Shown here: piece by piece, positions 53,675 to 64,000 of the stretch | Numbering within the stretch: position 1 is the first letter of the stretch | Layout of the letters: every line of letters begins with the position of its first letter | Assembly: GCA_003116995.1 (NCBI GenBank) | Contig: BDSL01000018.1 | Span: forward strand, 868,001 to 932,000 | Length of the DNA: 64,000 bases | Direction of reading: 5' to 3' | Source: Yamagishiella unicocca | Taxonomy: Eukaryota; Chlorophyta; Chlorophyceae; Chlamydomonadales; Volvocaceae | The notes under the pieces: model-generated | Told to the model about the DNA's origin: nothing | The model's input: only the letters and a program-made list of their open reading frames with translations | The model's database searches: none | Translations under genes and position numbers: made by a program

Positions 53675-54647
53675 CGGTGCTCGCCCGGGGCCGTGTGAAG
53701 GAATAATGCGTTTCTTCTCGTGTGGTATCGTGCTCTGAGAAACCTGTTGGGTGTTGCACGCTTGCATAGCCTGGCTGCCCTCAGCGGGGCTGCAGGCCGA
53801 TGCATTGTGTGTGCACTGCAAAGAAACGGCTCGAACATTTATATTATGTGACCTGGCAACTGCACGAAGGCCCATTCATGGTCAGCACATTGTTATCCAT
53901 GTCTACAAGATTTTTGTCCCTTCGCTGGCTCGTGACACCCAGCCCGGCCGCTCGGCTTCAGCGCGTGTGTCGAGCTCGGGTATGGTTGCGCCTCGTGGTT
54001 TTAGGAAGTATGAGGAATGCAGGAACATATTCGGTTACTCGGGGCTATGGACGACTGCGCGTGTTTTCAGGCGCCGTTCTTCGCACTCGTCATCCAGACG
54101 GGCTCTTGCCTCATTCGAAATTCGATAAGTAGTGTCGATCTTTGCCTTTTGTATGGAGCCGAGAGCATGAAGTAGGCCAACTGCCGATGGGATGAGACAT
54201 GCGCGAAATGAGTGGACTTTCCTGATGACGTTGGCCTGGAAGGCCCGCGAAGTAAGGTGTCTCCAGCCCTGGCTGGCTGACCCTTGACGGTCTGCAAGTA
54301 CTAAAAGGGCCTTACGGCGGTTAAGCATGCTTCCGCCGACCTGTTCGTTGGTTAGCCGCCACTTGCGTGTGCGCGGGGATGCCGTACGGTACTCCTCCGC
54401 ACGCGTCTGATGGCTCCAAATTGCCCCCCGCACGTGCAATGCGGTGCGGTTGCCCTGATTTGTAACCCTTGTTAAAACTTCCAGCGCGGGGGAAACGGTG
54501 CCCTCCTAAACGGTGCCCTCCTCAACCGCGATGAGCCCCCACCAGCCTCGTCGTGCAACCAGCAGGCACGCGCAGCCAATGCTCTTCACTCCTCCTACTG
54601 CGCGCGCCAAGCCGCACCCCCCCAGCAAACACGGCGCCACTTCCTAC
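53675..54647. other. Convergent intergenic region
   Basis: Holds the 3' ends of the EF-hand gene (plus) and the phosphoglycerate mutase gene (minus). No exon or recognisable repeat was seen. Confidence 0.5.
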
Positions 54648-57600
54648 CTACCCTGCCTTCACCCCCGCAAACTGCTTCACCAGCGTCATGACCTGCGAGC
54701 CGGGGAAGCGCCCCAGCGCCCCCCGGGCCACCGACACCTCGTCGAAGGCCCGCACCGGGTCGCCGCGCACCGCCTGGGGCCACGGCTCGCGCCAGGGACC
54801 GAACACCTCGGCAGGCATGGCGGGGTCCCAGGGCCGGCCCGCCCACGCGGCCTTGCGGCGGGCGTCCTTGAATCCTGCCTGCGGTGCGGGGAGGCGAGGA
54901 GCGCATCAAGGGCGCCAGCGGGGGCATCCGGACGTCAACAGCTGCGCTGTGGTGTGTCTCTGGAGAGGCCCGGGCTGGGGCCGCAGCCGGGGAGTGCTGA
55001 TGGAGGGGTCACTGCATGGGGCGAGCGCAGTCGCGGGCGTTCGTCGAGCCATTCATTCGCTCGTGCCGTGCCGCCGGTACGGATGGGAATGTAACCGAAG
55101 CTAAAACCCTAAACCAAACAAATTGGACGGGGAGGAGGGAGGAACGGACGGGCAGACGTGCGCACCAGCTTGCACAGCTCCGCCGAGGAGGGCGGGTTCT
55201 TGTTGTCGGGCAGCGGGATGGGGCCCAGGTCCACACGCTCGATGTAGGAGGGGCCGCCGAGAGCCTGTGTCGGAAGGGCGCGAGATGGACGTGGCGGAGG
55301 GTGTGGTGATGGGCGCGGAGACCACCAGGTCCCGGTACGTAACCCCGGCGGCGTAGAGGGCACATGGCAGGGAGGCTGCGTGAAGATGTGGCTGCGTAAC
55401 GATGTGGCACTCAACCACGGTACGAAACGGTAGGGTACGGTACCCCTGGGCACATGCGCGGCCTCCACGGTGGCGCCATCCCCAACGTTCTTTCTTTCGT
55501 AAAAGGTTCTCCTTGCAACCCCGAACGGTAACACAGCGGGAAGCACAGCGGGAAACACAGCACAGCAGGCAACACAGCACAGCAGGCAACACAGCACAGC
55601 AGGCAACACAGCACAGCAGGCAACACAGCACAGCAGGTGACAGGCTGCCGCCCATGCGCGTTGCTGCCACTCGCCGCAGCCGCAGGCAGGCGCCCCTTCC
55701 CCCGAGGCACCCCAGGCCATGCCCCGTACCGCCATCCCGCTCGCTTCCCCCACCCCCCTCCACTCACCTCAACCGCTTGCCGTACACCCGTGATGGCGAA
55801 GGGCACCGGCTCGTGCGAGTGGTCGCCGAACAGCACCGGCGTCGAGTGGTCTCCGGCCACCAGCACCACGTAGCGCCCTCGCCCAGCCGCCTCCGCCTCC
55901 CACAGCCGCCGCAGCATCTGGCCCACCATGCGGTCAACCACCTCCAGGTAGAGGACCTGGGGTGGGGGGACGGACGGAGGAGGACGTGAGGGGGGTATTG
56001 CGAGGTGGCGAGGGCTGGGTAGGCGGATGAAGGGGCCCATTCGGTGGGGGTTCGAGGGGGTGGGGGGCAAAGATAACCGGTTACTCGACGTGTGAGGTAA
56101 CGGAAGGGGAAGGAATGTGTATGGCACGTTGCGGATGCCTCTTGTCTCCTCCATTGGGGAGGGGCGGCGCAGCCAGCAGGTGAGCCCCGCGGCTGGTGTC
56201 GGCATGAAGCGGCGACAAGCGCTGAGCCGCGCGCGCAAAATCCCTTTACCCCCCCCCCTGCGGCGTCTTTGCTGCTGCCGCCCCCGCCCTTGAGTCTTTG
56301 CTCCGCGGCGGCCCAGAGCGGCCCAGCCCACGGACCTTCAGGGCGCGGATATGTAAGAGGGCAGCGCCTGACGCGCCCTCCGTGAACCTCTCCCCTTTCC
56401 ACGGTACGCACCCAGCAGCGTCAACCACGATCCAAACTACCTACCGACCCAACCACCCCCGCACTCGTCACTGCAATGCGCGGTGGTCAGTGCCCCTCCC
56501 CCCCCACACCCCTCACGGGCCTTATTTTGCCGCATTAGGTCGTGGCCCGTGTCATCCACTGCCTTGACGTGCACGAAACCAAACTCATAGCCGCCTACTG
56601 GGCCGGCGAGCTTCTCGCCGCTGGCGCCCGGCTCCGCCACCCCCGCCCCAGCTCCCCCTCCTCCTCCTCCGTCCTCCTCCTGCTGCTCCGCTTTGTCTTG
56701 CTGCTGCCCTGGCTGCTGCGGCGCCGTAGAGCGGAGGCCAGTGAGCGCATCGCAGATGGTTGCGGCCTTAGAGTGGAAGAGGCTGTTATAGGAGCCGGTG
56801 GCGCCGGGGGCCTCCAGCGCGTCGATGTCGAACGACAACCCCAGGCCTGAGGGACGAGACGGGGAGTGGGAGCCTTGAGCGGATCCACAGCACGCCGTAC
56901 AGCTGCTGTACGACCATCCCGCTTTAAGCTGAGGGCTCTTCCACACGCCACGACGCGTGTGTTGCTGCGCCAACCGCATCAACTGTCACCCACCCTCCCT
57001 TCCATGTGGATCTCTCCGTCCCTCCTTCGTCGCTTCCCGCCACGATCCCCTCCCAACTTCGCCCCCCTCAGCTTCCCCCCTGCAAGCTCTCCCCTCCCAG
57101 GTCCCCCTTATGCCCATGTCGTGGAACCGGGTCGTTATGTCAACGCCCCCCCCACCAGCATGCGCCCACATCCTCGCTGTCCGCCGACCATGCGCCCAAT
57201 ATCCTGTCATTTTCGTGTCACCGGTTTTCACGCAACCCCACCTGCGATGATCTTGGTCGGGGCCACCAGGCACGGCTTCATACCGTGCCGCTCCTGGAAG
57301 GACGGCACCCGGATGCGGCTGCCGCAGCCGCGCAGCAGGATCACGTTGGCGATACCCAGCCCCTCGGCCGCGCGCTGCTTGTTGATGGGGTGCGGCTCCA
57401 GGATGGTGCGGATGGCGTCGCTCAGCACGTTGACGAGGGCGGCGGTGAAGTGCGCCTGAAGGGAGGGAGGGGGGGGGGGGACGGGGGGGGTCGACGGCCG
57501 GGAATGTTGGGCGAGTCAGCTCCCCCGGCGCTCCATCTACTCGCCGCCCCTCTCTTCTGGACGACCACCTTCATCGCCCTTGGTTTGTCGGCCGTGGATT

Positions 57601-59285
57601 TGCGGAATTATCCTTTCCCCCCGCCGCACCTCGGGCGACTCGTCTGTCGCCACCGACTTCCTGAGCGGCAGCCGGTCCTTGAGCGGGTCCGTGTCGCCCA
57701 CCGAGTCCGTCAGCCCCGGCCCCCGCACCACCACCCCGCAGCGGTGCTCCGTAGCGTAGCGCACAGCCACCGAGTGGTCCGGGTAGCCGGGCAGGGGGAG
57801 GCCTGGGGCGGCAGCAGCAGCAGGAGGAGGGGCAGCAGTAGCAGCAGCAGTAGTAGCAGCAGTAGTAGCAGCAGCAGTAGCAGCAGCAGTAGCAGCAGCA
57901 GCAGTAGCAGCAGCAGCAGTAGCAGCAAGCAGCAGTATCACTAGCAGCAGCAGTAGCAGTAGCAGCAGCAGTTGCAGTAACAGCAGCAGCAGCAGCAGTA
58001 GCGTGCAGGGAGGTGCTGTGCGGTGGGCCCAACGGGGGCCGGAGTGGCGGTAGGACCCAACACCCAACACTTGCCCCCCTCCCCACGGCTTCCTCCCTCC
58101 CCACCGTCCAGCGCCTGGCACAGCGTGGGCCCCAGGTGCTCGAAGTGGCGGTCAGCCCGCCGCGAGATCACGATGCCGGTGGCGGGGTCTAGGGTCGCGA
58201 AGTTGCACTTGAAGGCGATGTCGCCGGGGGACATGGGGATGCCCGCGCCCATGCTCTCGAAGGCGCCGCGACCGCGGTAGTAGCTGCGGGAGAGCGCGGA
58301 GCGGGAGAGAGTCTTGTGGACAGGAACAAGGGGCGCGCTCCGAGGCACGGCGGCGGTGTTTCCGGATGCTGTTGGAAGCTGTTGGAAGCTGGGATGGGGG
58401 CGCTGCCCCCGTTGCACGTGGGGGCGTCCGACCCCCCTGAGCAGGTGCATGTGCGTGCCGTACACACGCGCGTGCTGGCGCCGGTGCGACGCCCACGTGA
58501 CGATGGCGCAGCCCTGAACGCTGCGCCGCCTCCGCGACCCGCTCTCTCTCCTCTCTCTCCCCCTCGCGCATGCGTGGAGCCCCGCTGAGGCGGCGGCCCC
58601 TCCCGCCTCCGCTCTCGGCTCCCCTGCCGGCCCCCTGACGTCCCCCTCCCGCCTCCCTTGCCGTTCCCCTGCAGCGCCGCACCCACATCCTGGGGTCGTA
58701 TCCGAACAGGGACATGTGGGCCGTGTCGCTGCCGCAAGCCAGCCCCGGCTCCACGGGGTCCATCAGGCCGGTCAGGCCGCCAGCTGTTGGCGGTTGGTGG
58801 GCGGTTGGTGGGCGGGGGGGCAGGGGGCAGAGGCAGGAGGGTTGGAAGCGGAGCGGGGCAGGGCGGGGGCCAGGGGGCAGAGCCGTAGCCACCAAATGGA
58901 AAGCGGCAACGGCGATTGGGGCAAAGATAATTGGTAGGAGATCTAACAGCGGGAGTGGGGTATGGGTTGGGTTCGGCCCATGGAAGCTAAGCGGGGTGAG
59001 GTGGTCGGGCGCTGTGTTGGCGCAACCGCAGGGTTGTGAGTCCGTCAGCTGGGGCTTTGGCACCGGGACCCCGGGGACTAATCGGGGGGCCATGTGCTTG
59101 TCCGCATCCACACTGCGCCCTCGCCCTACCCCTCGCCCTCGCCCCCCCGCCTCGCCCTCACCTGCTATCGCATCCAGGTGCGGGACGTGAGCCACCTCCA
59201 GCGGGGTCCTGTCCCCAAACTCAGGTATGGAGACGTCGCCGACTCCGTCCACAAGCAGAAACAGTACGCGCGCCGGCTGAGCCAT
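54648..59285 (-). CDS. Archaeal-type 2,3-bisphosphoglycerate-independent phosphoglycerate mutase, ten exons, 555 aa
   Basis: Exons 59285-59162, 58783-58687, 58283-58105, 57802-57630, 57455-57242, 56846-56517, 56367-56336, 55956-55768, 55264-55166, 54878-54648; 1,668 nt. It converts 3-phosphoglycerate to 2-phosphoglycerate in the alkaline-phosphatase superfamily. Visible motifs are the metal-binding VLFLLVDGVGD at the start, the catalytic-serine region CGSDTAHMSLFGYDP, RGRGAFESMGAG, ATDES-like TDSVGDTDP, KAVDDTGHD and the C-terminal metal site VLVAGDHSTP...GDHSHEPVPF. A Gln/Glu/Gly-rich insert lies near the middle. This is the apgM branch found in archaea and plants, distinct from the cytosolic iPGM. 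The 32-nt exon (RAALLHIRALK) is inferred from frame and acceptor; its donor GTCCGT is weak. The C-terminal exon has no recognised domain. Confidence 0.85.
55548..55636. repeat. 17-bp repeat ACAGCACAGCAGGCAAC, about five copies
   Basis: Nearly perfect units in intron 55265-55767 of the phosphoglycerate mutase gene. Confidence 0.9.
56067..56105 (+). repeat. Dispersed repeat family A, partial copy
   Basis: GGCAAAGATAACCGGTTACT CGACGTGTG, the left part of the element, in phosphoglycerate mutase intron 55957-56335. Confidence 0.7.
57105..57145 (-). repeat. Dispersed repeat family A, partial copy
   Basis: The minus strand reads GACCCGGTTCCACGACATGG GCATAAGG, in phosphoglycerate mutase intron 56847-57241. 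Confidence 0.75.
57553..57618 (-). repeat. Dispersed repeat family B, near full-length copy
   Basis: TCTGGACGACCACCTTCATC, GCCCTTGGTTTGTCGGCCGT, then GGATTTGCGGAATTATCCTT. It matches 42868-42935 and ends 12 bases from the splice donor after 57630. Confidence 0.85.
57812..58005. repeat. AGC/AGT trinucleotide array in an intron
   Basis: About 60 triplets of AGC with interspersed AGT lie directly beside the acceptor of the exon starting at 57802 (minus). Long Leu, Ser and Cys-rich ORFs across it are artefacts of the triplet period. Confidence 0.95.
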
Positions 59286-60235
59286 GATTGATGGCTTGAG
59301 CGCAGCTGGCTGGCGCGCTGTTGGTTTCGCGTGGTGCAGCAAAGGGAATTGCTATGGTATCGTCGTCGTCCGTGCAACAGCACGCCTTCAAGTACCGCGT
59401 CCGCGATCAAGTAATATATCTATATTGAAATGCGCAATAACGTTTAGCAGGCGATATTGGGTATGCACTCGCAATTAACGATGCACATACCGGCACACAT
59501 ACTTCTAGCGATCTACGAGCCCTTGTATGTATGATACGCTTTCAATCGTGCATACTACAAAGTAACACATTCCAATTTGTCGTTTTTGGGGTGCTTTGAT
59601 ACCTGGATCGTTGATTCCGTAACGGTACCGGTATTAAAACAAACTCTCCAGATGGCGCAGGTCAAGGGCGGATTGTGTTGGCAGAAAAACTTCTGACCTC
59701 TCGAACAGCGATTACGCGAGGCCTGAGCCGCTTTTTCACGGTCGCGCAAGGTCAGGATAGTGCCAAAGATAGCGCCGTTTCGTGCAAGGCGGATGGTACC
59801 TTGAATTCCCATTTCAAATCTGCAGAGGTTGGTCTCATAAGCCACATATTTCACAGCAGTAGTCAGTTGCCGTTCAGCTCCCTTGGGTTATTGCCTCGGT
59901 TGTTGGCCGGTGAGGAACCCCGCCCCGTTCCACAGGGCTCCACCTCCCTTCTCAGCTGCAGCATACGGTTCCGGGGCCCCATGTTTCCCATCTCAGCTTC
60001 CATCGGGCTTGCCATCATAGTTTGCACATAGCCTTAATCACAGTGATGCCTTACATGCTTTATGACCCTGGATCACGTCCTGTGCCCTTATTCCGACTTC
60101 TCCAGCAACATGATACAGTACGCTCATGCCAATTACTTGTAGTTGCCCCTGGCTCCCGGTCCTCCCCGTCACATCCCCACACCCTCCTCCTGCGGTCCCT
60201 AAGCGCAGGCAGTCTCCGGCCTGCCGCTGGCGCCC
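59286..60235. other. Spacer upstream of the phosphoglycerate mutase gene
   Basis: A+T content rises between 59.4 and 60.1 kb. No exon was recognised. The mutase promoter should lie at the left end. Confidence 0.5.
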
Positions 60236-61800
60236 TCAGTGCTGTCCCAGCAGGCCCTTCAGCACCAGGCGCTGCTGGCTGGTGGTGTGTGCCTGCGGGT
60301 AGCGAATGGCCGGCATGACCAGGCTCAGCATGAGTGATCTTGGGCAGCCGCTGCTGCCCCTGCATCCACAGCTCCCCCAGTTGCAGGCTGGGGCGACGCC
60401 GGGCCTCGACACGTGTCGCCCCACCCTGTCCCAGCCCGCCACCCAAGTTGTCCCATTTGCGCCTCACACGCTAACGCACGTGGGTTTGTTTTCTTTCCTT
60501 TTAACAGGCCACCGACGGGCCAAATCCACACGTTTCGCATTAGTAAACCCAAGTTTTCCGCATGCACACTCAACCGCATGTCCAAAAACTATTTGTCAGC
60601 TATTTTTTGCCCTCCGTTTCCTATGTCATATAACCGGGTCTTCTCGCCACCCCCGGTTGTAGGAGAGGGCGACAGCGCCCGACAGTTGCCACCACGCCGG
60701 CCCTCAAGCCCCCGACAGCTGCCCACCATACACTGGCTCCCGCACTCCCTCCCTCCCTTCTCCTGGTCCCACCTGCACGTGCTCCACCACCATACGGACG
60801 GCGTCGTCCTGACCCTTCCGGCTGGGGCAGGTGGCAGGGGCCGGCCAGCACGGGGGTGATCGGCTGTGCATGTGGTGAGTGCTTGAGCACAGACTGTTCC
60901 AGGAATGTTCCATATCAATGCGGCTATAAGCGTCATCGGGCCTGTGATGAAGGTCTGCACTGATCCGCTGAAGCAACGACCTCAAGGTATGCCTCTTTCG
61001 CTTCCAAGCTGGATCCACCAGTTGACAAAGCCAACGAGGACCTGACCTGGCCTGACCCCACACCCATCTCCTGGCCTGACCCCACACCCAACCCGGGACT
61101 GTTTCGTATGGCCACGTGCGGACCGTGTGTGTGTGTGTTTTCGCCGCGCGGGAGCGGCAGCCGCCGCCGCCAACCACTTACCAGAACCACACCGGCACTG
61201 TGTGTGAGGGCGCAGCCTTGGCGGGGCTGGGCAGCCAGTCGCTGTCGTACACAAGGCCCTGCAGGCCCGACATCAGCTTGCGCACCCCCAGCTGCGTGGA
61301 ACCGTCGGTCCGGAAGGCGGCGGAGCCGCCCAGCACCACAGCGTCGGCCTGCGCTGCGGCCGAGGTTTGGGGCGGCAGCGGTGGAGCCTGGTTAGGGGAC
61401 GTTAGGGGACGGCACGGTGATTGGTCAGGTCAGCCACGCAGCAGCCAGGGTATTATCGCTTGGAAGGAAATGAGGGTGGTGTGGTGTGCAGCGCCTGGGC
61501 TGGATGGAAGGAAGGTCGGGACGAGGTGAATTTTCCACACCCAGGTATACACACGTCTTCGCGCAGGCCCCTTTTGCACGGTACATGACGCGCGCTGCGC
61601 ACATGTCAGGACGTCACGTTGCTGGTTATGTGTACGCGTCCGCTTGCATGTCGGGAACGACAACCCTTGCACTCGGTAAACCCATGGTCCAGCCCCCAGC
61701 AGCTCCTGCCCCTTCCCGCAAACCTGCGCCTCGGCTAGCGCCGCTTTAAGCTCCTCCGGAGTTAGAAACCTTCCCGTCCTGCATCAGGAATACGTAGCTG
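60236..61800 (-). pseudogene. Fragments of an unrecognised gene with two apparent single-base frameshifts
   Basis: The clearest exon is 61387-61182, with acceptor CCAG and donor GTAAGT, reading QADAVVLGGSAAFR ... GVRKLMSGLQGLVYDSDWLP. It joins in phase to FLTPEELKAALAEAQ, which ends at a donor after 61724. Immediately upstream, SYVFLMQDGK is in another frame, one extra base away. A further piece is DDAVRMVVEHVQ (60815-60772). At the 3' end LQLGELWMQGQQRLPKI and LSLVMPAIRYPQAHTTSQQR run on to a stop at 60236, again one base out of frame with each other. Either these are sequencing indels in a real gene or the gene is decaying. No family was recognised. Confidence 0.4.
60559..60650 (-). repeat. 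Dispersed repeat family A, near full-length copy
   Basis: The minus strand reads AGACCCGGTTATATGACATA, GGAAACGGAGGGCAAAAAAT, then a 3' end GGTTGAGTGTGCATGCGG. It lies between two candidate exons of the unrecognised gene. Confidence 0.85.
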
Positions 61801-62463
61801 GTTCTACGCTGTCAAGTGGCGTCGGGGCCCTGTAATAAAGTCACCGACCGCAGCAGAGTCGCAGCATCATAGGGCGGCCCAAGGACGGCAACCTCGACGC
61901 TTAGTGGTGTAACGGCTACGCCAAGGAGTCGTTTGCCTGCTGCCAATCTCTGAAGCAGGTCCAGCACTGGGACACGCGCAGTGCCACCCATCCTAGCTTT
62001 GGGACACAACTCTTTATGTAAAAGGAAGCTTATCCATGATCCTTATTAAAACTATCAATCATTACGATAAGTTCAAGTTCATTGTATTATGACCGGATGC
62101 GGGAAAGAAATTTGGCGGGACGGTTGGCAGTGCACGGCTGCACGCTGTGTTGGACATCGCCGATCACAGTTCCGCACCACATCACTTTCAATTCCTTCCT
62201 CGTATACTTCTTGGTCGGTTCTACTTCTCGATTACAGCGGCTTATCGTTTGATTGCTCATCGTCCGGTTTACAGCGTCGCGGGGTCGGAAGTTTGAGACT
62301 TCAAGCTGGTGGATGTCGCGATGACACACGCACTACCTATTTTGAGGATCTAGCGTTCGTTTTTAACGCAGCGTTCAGGAGTCTTTCGTGCCTGTATGCG
62401 CGCCTTTTTTTAGAGCACGCACGAACTCTATCACCCTGACCCCACGCAATAGAGGAAGCTACC
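61801..62463. other. Intergenic region upstream of the RFC gene
   Basis: About 660 bp with raised A+T content just before the start codon at 62464. It presumably holds the RFC promoter. No exon or motif could be defended. Confidence 0.5.
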
Positions 62464-63754
62464 ATGTCGACTGCACGGCAAGATGTCGCGGCTATGGCTC
62501 AGCTAGGCGAGGTGCTGGCCGCCCCCGGCCCTCGCCTGCGGACCGACGGGACAGTCGACGGCCGCGACGCGCCGTGGGTGGAGAAGTACCGGCCGAAGAA
62601 CCTGGACGAGGTGGCGGCCCACAAGCAAATCATTGACACAAGTGAGCCCCTCGGATTCCCTGGCAAGGGTGGACGAATCATGCACTGCAGGGCCTCAGCC
62701 CAAGCAGGAGGCGGGGGAGGTTGCTGCAGCCGATATGCCTTCAAAGTCACACTCTCCAAGTTGCCTTGCGTTGCGTCTTCAGTCCCGCTTGGTGGGGACA
62801 GACAGGGGCCGTGACAGGAAGCCGGAGGGAGCGCGCCAGGGAGGGCGGCAAGGAAGCCCGCTCCAGGCCGCGCCGATGCCTACCTACGGTTGTACGACAG
62901 TTTCCTCGGCAGCTGACCCCCAACTCTTTCCTCGCCTGGCCCGGAAGGTTCACGTGCGATGTCCCTTACCTGCACATCTCGCCCCCGGGGAAGCCCGGGG
63001 GTTTTGTGTCTCCCTGAAATCCTCCATCCAATCCCTGCTCACCCCCCTGCCGCCCCCTCGCCTCGCCCACATGAACACACGCGCGCCCGCCCCCTCCCCC
63101 CGCCGCGTGTGGCGAACAGTCAAGCGGTTAACGGTTGAGAACCGACTGCCGCATCTGCTGTTGTACGGCCCGCCCGGCACGGGTAAGACGTCCACCATCC
63201 TGGCGGTGGCGCGGCAGATGTACGGCAACTCGCTGTCCAACATGACCCTTGAGCTGAACGCCTCGGACGAGCGCGGCATCGGTGTTGTACGGCAGGAGAT
63301 CCAGGACTTCGCATCCACCCGGACCATCTTTAGGTGGGGGCGTGTACAGCGTAGAGATGCGTGTGTTTGTCACATGAAATGAAGCAGGAGGGGCTGCTGC
63401 TGCTGTGACTCCAGCGACTTGGGCGGTCAGCGTCGATTATACACACCTAGAAAGGTCCACAGTAAACAATTGGTGACATATGGCGAAATACGCTTCACAT
63501 GCTACCGCAAATTCGTTTGTTTCCTTTCCTTTAAACGGAAATAAAACAAACAAAGGTTTCTCGGTAGTCAATAGAAAGTGCTCCAGCATGCACCCACAAC
63601 TATGTGTCCGAACACGGTGCGTCAGCTATCCTTTTGAAGTCGTTTAACCGGTCTTTATGCCACTCCCCTCCCCGCCGCAGCAACAAGTTCAAGCTGATCA
63701 TTTTGGACGAGTGCGACGCCATGACCAACGACGCGCAGTTCGCTTTGCGGCGAG
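62464..63754 (+). CDS. RFC5: Replication factor C small subunit (RFC5/yeast Rfc3 type), 5' part, continues past the window
   Basis: Exons 62464-62641, 63120-63333 and 63681-63754 are visible, with in-frame junctions (ACA-A|TC and TTT-AG|C). The protein starts [14 protein letters not shown] and has the AAA+ clamp-loader hallmarks: [14 protein letters not shown], Walker [38 protein letters not shown], Walker [12 protein letters not shown] and NDAQFALRR. The order matches human RFC5, whose Walker B is DEADAMT and which continues RRVIEKY. RFC loads the sliding clamp PCNA onto DNA in the nucleus. The last codon is split (CGA-G), and the next exon must begin TG-ATC-like to give RRVIEK. No such sequence lies before 64000, so the remaining two thirds are outside the window. 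Confidence 0.93.
63583..63661 (-). repeat. Dispersed repeat family A, near full-length copy
   Basis: The minus strand reads GGCATAAAGACCGGTTAAAC, GACTTCAAAAGGATAGCTGA, and ends GGGTGCATGCTGG. It shows both probable termini (GGCAT... and ...GCATGCTGG). It ends 20 bases before the RFC exon that starts at 63681. Confidence 0.85.
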
Positions 63755-64000
63755 GTGGGTTAGGAAGTGGCGGGGGGGGGGGCGGGGCGGTGGTGAGCTG
63801 CCCGCGGGCGCTGCGAGCTGCCAACACGGGTTCGGTGGACGGCTCCGCGCGCGTGCGGACTCCTGACGTGGGTGGGTTGCAGGACTTGAGCGCCATGTTG
63901 AGGGACATGCAGCGCGGGGGGCAGTGGATGGCTGCGCCCTGCACCCTGCACCTTGCAATCCGTAAGTCACCAGCGCCGGCATCCCTCCGCCTCCCCTCCT

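Noticed and set aside
57710..57944. Poly-Leu/Ser/Cys ORFs near 57.8 kb
   Set aside because: Artefact of the AGC/AGT triplet array in a phosphoglycerate mutase intron.
63881..63990. Segment after GTTGCAG near 63882 as the next RFC exon
   Set aside because: Reading on from the split codon gives GLERHVEGHAARG and soon a stop, not the expected RRVIEKY continuation. The true next exon is probably beyond the window.
1..64000. Transposase, reverse transcriptase, tRNA or rRNA genes
   Set aside because: None could be recognised on either strand by motif or by structure; short tRNA-like arms were not convincing by eye.

Overview
The window is nuclear DNA of a green alga, most likely a chlamydomonadalean (volvocine-type) species. 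The evidence is GC-rich coding DNA, many short GC-rich GT-AG introns, genes full of Ala/Gly/Ser/Pro low-complexity inserts, a run of the CCCTAAAA repeat used at Chlamydomonas-type telomeres, and a tandem pair of flagellar outer-arm dynein light-chain genes (Tctex2-like LC2 followed by LC8-like LC10) that is also adjacent in Chlamydomonas reinhardtii. All gene models below were spliced by eye. In every complete multi-exon model the exon lengths sum to a multiple of three and the conserved motifs read across the junctions.

Layout. 1-1.8 kb: no supported gene. 1.8-23.6 kb (minus): one 26-exon gene for a 3,410-residue ABCG (plant ABCG24/28-like) half-transporter. It has a secreted Cys-rich N-terminus, one ATPase domain, very long low-complexity linkers, a pair of EF-hand-like loops between ATPase and membrane domains, and a C-terminal membrane domain. 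Its introns hold several minisatellites. 23.6-33.9 kb: a gene-poor, visibly less GC-rich stretch with a transglutaminase-like protease gene, a broken partial copy of that gene, and a camello/NAT8-like acetyltransferase. 33.9-36.3 kb: LC2 and LC10. 37.5-40.4 kb (plus): a translin/TRAX-family protein. 41.4-45.2 kb (minus): a PQBP1 homologue with two WW domains. 45.5-46.0 kb (plus): a small unrecognised protein. 47.3-51.0 kb (minus): a TBL1/HOS15-type LisH-WD40 corepressor. 51.3-53.7 kb (plus): a multi-EF-hand protein. 54.6-59.3 kb (minus): an archaeal-type cofactor-independent phosphoglycerate mutase. 60.2-61.8 kb (minus): fragments of an unrecognised, apparently frameshifted gene. 62.5 kb to the right edge (plus): the 5' part of a replication factor C small subunit (RFC5 type).

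The genes do not form a pathway. Apart from the two dynein light chains they are independent housekeeping, regulatory and transport genes. The most unusual features are (i) the EF-hand-like pair inserted in an ABC transporter, with both loops split by introns, and (ii) families of short dispersed repeats (about 60-90 bp) that, with one exception, lie inside introns of the genes recognised here, in both orientations, and look like MITE- or introner-type elements. One intronic minisatellite seems to have grown from the end of such an element.
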